DNA of 8,598 nt from Alphaproteobacteria bacterium (GTDB lineage: Bacteria > Pseudomonadota > Alphaproteobacteria > Sphingomonadales > Emcibacteraceae), in contig JAADGA010000047.1 in assembly GCA_013152615.1 (NCBI GenBank), forward strand, positions 1-8,598, given 5' to 3'. Positions 5,969 to 8,598 of this stretch are shown piece by piece (the stretch's first letter is position 1; every line of letters starts with the position of its first letter). The notes under the pieces were generated by a model. It was not told where the DNA came from. It worked only from the letters and a program-made list of their open reading frames with translations, and made no database searches. A program made the translations under genes and the position numbers.

Positions 5969-6410
5969 CAGATGTCAGAATGGCGTAAATGGCGTCACCG
6001 CTTTCGGAACCGCGCAATTTCTCGCAGATGCTTTTGTCCCGCAGCAGCCGGGATACTTTTGCCAACGCCTTGAGATGATCAGCCCCCGCAGTTTCAGGAA
6101 CCAGCAGCAGAAAGATAAGATCGACCGGCTGATCATCCAGTGATTCAAAATCAACCGGCTGATCGAGTCGGGCAAACAATCCGTAAGGTCGGTCCAGATC
6201 TGAAAATTTACCGTGCGGAATGGCGACGCCATGGCCGACGCCGGTGGTGCCTAACCGCTCTCTTTCCAGCAACACATCCAGAATGTCATGTTGAGTCTGG
6301 GGAATGATCTTTTCGGCATAATTTGCCAGTTCCTGCAAGGTTTGTTTCTTGCTGGACGCCTTGAGATCCGGAACGATAGAGTCCAGATTTATCAGGTCAG
6401 TAAGTTCCAT
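5943..6410 (-). CDS. ptsN: Nitrogen-regulatory PTS protein EIIA-Ntr (PtsN)
   Basis: The protein has 155 residues, the normal length for PtsN. It is a single EIIA domain of the fructose/mannitol family: GVGHGVAIPHGK (57-68) holds the phosphorylatable His66, and LDQPVDLIFLLLVPE follows in the usual place. PtsN takes phosphate from EI-Ntr (PtsP) through NPr (PtsO) and acts by binding target proteins rather than carrying sugar; in other bacteria targets include potassium transport, sensor kinases and stringent-response enzymes. No PTS permease domain is present, which agrees with a regulatory role. The gene starts 34 bases after hpf ends and no promoter is seen between them, so it is probably co-transcribed with hpf. 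Its ribosome binding site is weak (AGAGA about nine bases upstream). Its stop codon lies inside the hairpin shared with the convergent gene. Confidence 0.95.
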   Translation of the reverse strand: MELTDLINLDSIVPDLKASSKKQTLQELANYAEKIIPQTQHDILDVLLERERLGTTGVGHGVAIPHGKFSDLDRPYGLFARLDQPVDFESLDDQPVDLIFLLLVPETAGADHLKALAKVSRLLRDKSICEKLRGSESGDAIYAILTSVSRSSHAA

Positions 6411-6444
6411 ACGGACATATCTCTGTTGTTATCAATATTTGGTA

Positions 6445-7017
6445 TCAATCCACTTTCGGGTCTATCCAGCCGATATTGCCATCAGTTCGGCGATAGACCA
6501 CGTTTAATCCACCGTGGGCGCTGTTGCGGAACATCAGGGTCTGCAATTCACCCAGATCCAGCCGCATCACCGCGTCGCTCACCGATACTTCCGGTATATC
6601 AAGCTGCATTTCTGCAATGATAACAGCCTGCGGGTCTTCCGGCGGCTCTTCCTCATTTTCATCTTCTGCGGCCAGAACATTATAGCGGGCCGGGAAAACC
6701 GGGATACTATTCGGACGCTCCTTGCGATGATTGGTCAGCCGTCTTTTATAGCGACGCAATCTTTTTTCCATTTTTTCGGCGGCAGTATCAAAGGCGGCAT
6801 AGACATCTTTTTCTTCGGCGTGGGATTGCAAATATACGCCGTTGCCCAAATGGACGCTACAGTCGGCACGGTGCAGATGGGCATTTTTCGACATGGTTAC
6901 CGTTCCGTCAATTGAATGATCAAAATATTTATCGACAATGCCGTCAATATGACCTTCTATATATAACCTCAGGCTATCACCAATATCCATTTGTTTACCA
7001 GTAACGATTATATTCAT
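6445..7017 (-). CDS. hpf: Ribosome hibernation promoting factor, long form (HPF)
   Basis: The protein has 190 residues, the length of long HPF. Residues 1 to about 100 form the S30AE/YfiA domain: MNIIVTGKQMDIGDSLR at the start and a highly basic helix KMEKRLRRYKRRL (82-94) that contacts 16S rRNA at the decoding centre. An acidic linker (about 117-128, DEDENEEEPPE-like) separates it from a C-terminal domain (about 136-188) with SDAVMRLDL and NVVYRRTDGNIGWIDP, which dimerises and joins two 70S ribosomes into inactive 100S particles. The start at ATG 7015-7017 matches the family N-terminus; a TTG further upstream in frame (7063-7065) would add 16 unrelated residues. The Shine-Dalgarno signal is poor. 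The gene lies between rpoN and ptsN and has its own promoter near 7107-7135, so it can be induced separately from rpoN. Confidence 0.94.
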   Translation of the reverse strand: MNIIVTGKQMDIGDSLRLYIEGHIDGIVDKYFDHSIDGTVTMSKNAHLHRADCSVHLGNGVYLQSHAEEKDVYAAFDTAAEKMEKRLRRYKRRLTNHRKERPNSIPVFPARYNVLAAEDENEEEPPEDPQAVIIAEMQLDIPEVSVSDAVMRLDLGELQTLMFRNSAHGGLNVVYRRTDGNIGWIDPKVD

Positions 7018-7057
7018 TTTAATTCGACCATTCCCAGATAGCTTGTTTAAGGGTAGC

Positions 7058-7098
7058 TTGTACAATATTCAGCTGTAAAAATATTAACTATTGTACAA
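7058..7098. promoter_or_regulatory. Paired palindromes TTGTACAA in the hpf leader (double operator or leader stem-loop)
   Basis: The 8-bp perfect palindrome TTGTACAA occurs at 7058-7065 and 7091-7098. With flanking bases the copies form a 10-bp perfect inverted repeat (TTGTACAATA at 7058-7067, TATTGTACAA at 7089-7098) around 21 AT-rich bases. Centre-to-centre spacing is 33 bp, about three DNA turns. The copies start just after the predicted hpf transcription start, so a dimeric repressor bound to both could block transcription. Alternatively the RNA could fold into a 10-bp stem. The regulator is unknown. Confidence 0.5.
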
Positions 7099-7099
7099 A

Positions 7100-7135
7100 G
7101 CCGGGGAATTTAGGACCTGTCCCGACATTTGTCAA
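7100..7135 (-). promoter_or_regulatory. hpf promoter (housekeeping sigma type)
   Basis: On the minus strand a perfect TTGACA -35 box (7130-7135), a 17-bp spacer and TAAATT as -10 box (7107-7112) give a good consensus promoter. Transcription would start near 7100, leaving a leader of about 83 bases. An inverted repeat GGAC-CT-GTCC (7113-7122) lies in the spacer and GTCCGGAC (7136-7143) adjoins the -35 box, both possible regulator contacts. No sigma-54 (TGGC...GC) pattern was seen here, so control by the neighbouring RpoN is not supported. Confidence 0.6.
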
Positions 7136-7206
7136 GTCCGGACCAAATTCCGCTATACCAGACCCACGAAGTATCATATTCATGGTCGCCGGTTTGTCCG
7201 CTTTCC

Positions 7207-7247
7207 GCAGGAAACGCTATCTGTTTTTTCCCTGCACTGTTTTTTTT
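7207..7247 (+). terminator. Intrinsic terminator-like hairpin with U tract, pointing toward rpoN
   Basis: On the plus strand GCAGGAAA (7207-7214) pairs with TTTCCCTGC (7227-7235) with one bulged base, and after ACTG a run of eight T follows (7240-7247). This is the shape of a plus-strand rho-independent terminator, yet no plus-strand gene ends nearby. On the minus strand the stem lies just after the rpoN stop but has no U tract, so it would be at best a weak rpoN terminator. Confidence 0.35.
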
Positions 7248-8598
7248 AAAAAGCGGCATTCTTAATTCTTCTCCGTTGGATGGAAGAGGGGATGTTCAGG
7301 GCTTCCCGATATTTGGCAACAGTTCTTCTGGCGATATCAATGCCTTCTGTCTTCAGGATTTTTACCAGTTTGTCATCGGAGAGAATTTTTTTGGGTTGTT
7401 CGGCATCAATCAGCACCTGAATGATGTATTTTACCGATTCAGAAGAGTGACTTTCCCCACCTTCGACCGAGGCAATAGCGGTGGTAAAGAAATATTTCAT
7501 TTCAAAAATGCCACGATTGGTTGAGATAAATTTATTGGATGTGACCCGACTCACTGTACTTTCATGCATTTCAATAGCATCGGCAATTGTCTTTAAATTC
7601 AGCGGCCTGAGATATTTAACGCCTTTTTCAAAGAAATTCTCCTGATGTTTGACCAATTCAGATGAAACTTTCAGAATTGTTCTGGCCCGTTGATCCAGCG
7701 CCTTGATCAGCCAACTGGCCGAAGAGGTACATTCAGCCAGATAGTCCTTGTCCTTTTTGCCGGTGGTCTGATTTTTGATTTCCCGGAGATAACGGTTGTT
7801 AAACAGAACCCTGGGTAAGGTCTCGTTATTCAATTCAACAATCCAGCCGCCGGACGGGGTTTTACGGATAAAGACATCGGGAATAACGGTTTGGGAAATA
7901 TTGGTGCTGAAGGCCAGTCCCGGTTTTGGATTAAGGGACTGTATTTCCGAAATCATATCTTTCAGGTCCTCGCTGTCAACCTGACACAGGCGCATGAGGC
8001 CGTTATAATCCCGTTTGGCCAGACGGTCCAGATTATCCAGCAGCATATTCATTGCCGGATCGAGCCGGTCGTTATTCTGCTGCTGAATTTTAAGACATTC
8101 TTTCAGATTACGGGCGAAAACGCCGACGGGTTCCAGAGTCTGGGCAATGAGTATTATCCGTTCTATTTCCCCGACCTCGCAGCCGAAGCGTTCGGCAATC
8201 AGCTCGCTGCTTTCTGACAGATATCCGGCCTCATCCAGCATGCCGATTAAAAAGCGGATGATAATTTTATCATTGGCTGCTTCCGAAAGCAGATTGAGCT
8301 GTTCCAGCAAATGATCACTGAGGGAAATATTCTCACTCAGCCGCAGGTCAAGGGCAAAATCCGGGCGATCAAAACTGCCTCCGATCATTGATTTTGAACT
8401 CAGGCCCAGATCATTCGGGGATACCGCCGGGGCAATGGTATCAATGGAACAGTCATTATTGAATTCATTGTCAAAATTTGTATCAAGCGCAGGTTCGCTG
8501 TTCAGATTCTCCGCCCCGGGGTTATTGAGGTAATCATCGGCAGTGGCGACGGGTTTTGCTTCTCCGGCCTCTCCCGGGACGTCCCCGGGGGGTTCCAC
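7246..8598 (-). CDS. rpoN: RNA polymerase sigma-54 factor RpoN, partial (N-terminus outside window)
   Basis: About 450 C-terminal residues are visible; the frame runs off the right edge. The GTG at 8596-8598 is only the edge codon, and region I, the Gln-rich activator-response segment that begins all RpoN proteins, is missing, so the true start lies beyond the window. Visible parts in order are an acidic, poorly conserved region II (about 1-65), the core-polymerase-binding domain (about 75-280), a helix-turn-helix near LNLKTIADAIEMHESTVSRV, and the RpoN box ARRTVAKYRE (7303-7332), which reads the -24 promoter element and is perfectly conserved. Sigma-54 directs promoters that need ATP-driven enhancer-binding activators, for nitrogen, motility and other functions. 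It stands upstream of hpf and ptsN as in many proteobacteria. A 228-bp gap separates it from hpf, and hpf has its own promoter there. Confidence 0.96.
   Translation of the reverse strand: MEPPGDVPGEAGEAKPVATADDYLNNPGAENLNSEPALDTNFDNEFNNDCSIDTIAPAVSPNDLGLSSKSMIGGSFDRPDFALDLRLSENISLSDHLLEQLNLLSEAANDKIIIRFLIGMLDEAGYLSESSELIAERFGCEVGEIERIILIAQTLEPVGVFARNLKECLKIQQQNNDRLDPAMNMLLDNLDRLAKRDYNGLMRLCQVDSEDLKDMISEIQSLNPKPGLAFSTNISQTVIPDVFIRKTPSGGWIVELNNETLPRVLFNNRYLREIKNQTTGKKDKDYLAECTSSASWLIKALDQRARTILKVSSELVKHQENFFEKGVKYLRPLNLKTIADAIEMHESTVSRVTSNKFISTNRGIFEMKYFFTTAIASVEGGESHSSESVKYIIQVLIDAEQPKKILSDDKLVKILKTEGIDIARRTVAKYREALNIPSSIQRRRIKNAAF

Noticed and set aside
7018..7245. Sigma-54 promoter for hpf
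   Set aside because: No GG-N10-GC pattern with the TGGC...TTGC context was found; the good match is to the housekeeping consensus.
1..8598. Mobile element, defence island, CRISPR or tRNA
   Set aside because: No transposase, integrase, repeat array, tRNA-like fold or terminal repeats were seen; gene content is housekeeping plus the ParA/SPOR block.

Overview
The window looks like a chromosomal segment of an alphaproteobacterium of moderate GC content. The main evidence is the gene order rpoN - hpf (long form) - ptsN, the fused PabB-PabC protein, and a ParA-family ATPase of a type common in that class. This placement is inferred from protein character and gene order only; genus cannot be read from the sequence. 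No tRNA, rRNA, CRISPR array, insertion sequence or phage gene was seen. The window cuts two genes: the 3' end of an apbE-like gene at the left edge, and rpoN at the right edge, which lacks its 5' end.

Left block (1-2037, + strand): the last 60 codons of an ApbE-type FAD:protein FMN transferase, then a 603-residue bifunctional aminodeoxychorismate synthase component I / aminodeoxychorismate lyase (PabB-PabC fusion) for the p-aminobenzoate branch of folate synthesis. The fusion gene runs 14 bp into the convergent gene on its right.

Middle block (2024-5924): the most interesting part. A minus-strand gene for an exported Sel1-repeat protein with a C-terminal SPOR domain lies divergent to a plus-strand run of three genes: a ParA-family ATPase, a 148-residue protein with a C-terminal ribbon-helix-helix (RHH) DNA-binding domain, and a TPR lipoprotein that also ends in a SPOR domain. 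The AT-rich 244-bp divergent region holds a good minus-strand promoter and a weaker plus-strand one whose -10 elements overlap. ParA plus an RHH protein is the architecture of type Ib partition systems. SPOR domains bind denuded septal peptidoglycan. Together the four genes suggest a chromosomal positioning module with one half on DNA in the cytoplasm and the other half in the envelope; this is an inference.

Right block (5943-8598, minus strand): rpoN (sigma-54), hpf (ribosome hibernation factor) and ptsN (EIIA-Ntr), a classic nitrogen/stress cluster. hpf has its own consensus-like promoter (TTGACA, 17-bp spacer, TAAATT). Just downstream lie two copies of the palindrome TTGTACAA with 33-bp spacing, which could be a double operator or a leader stem-loop. 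A strong hairpin between the TPR lipoprotein gene and ptsN probably ends transcription from both sides.
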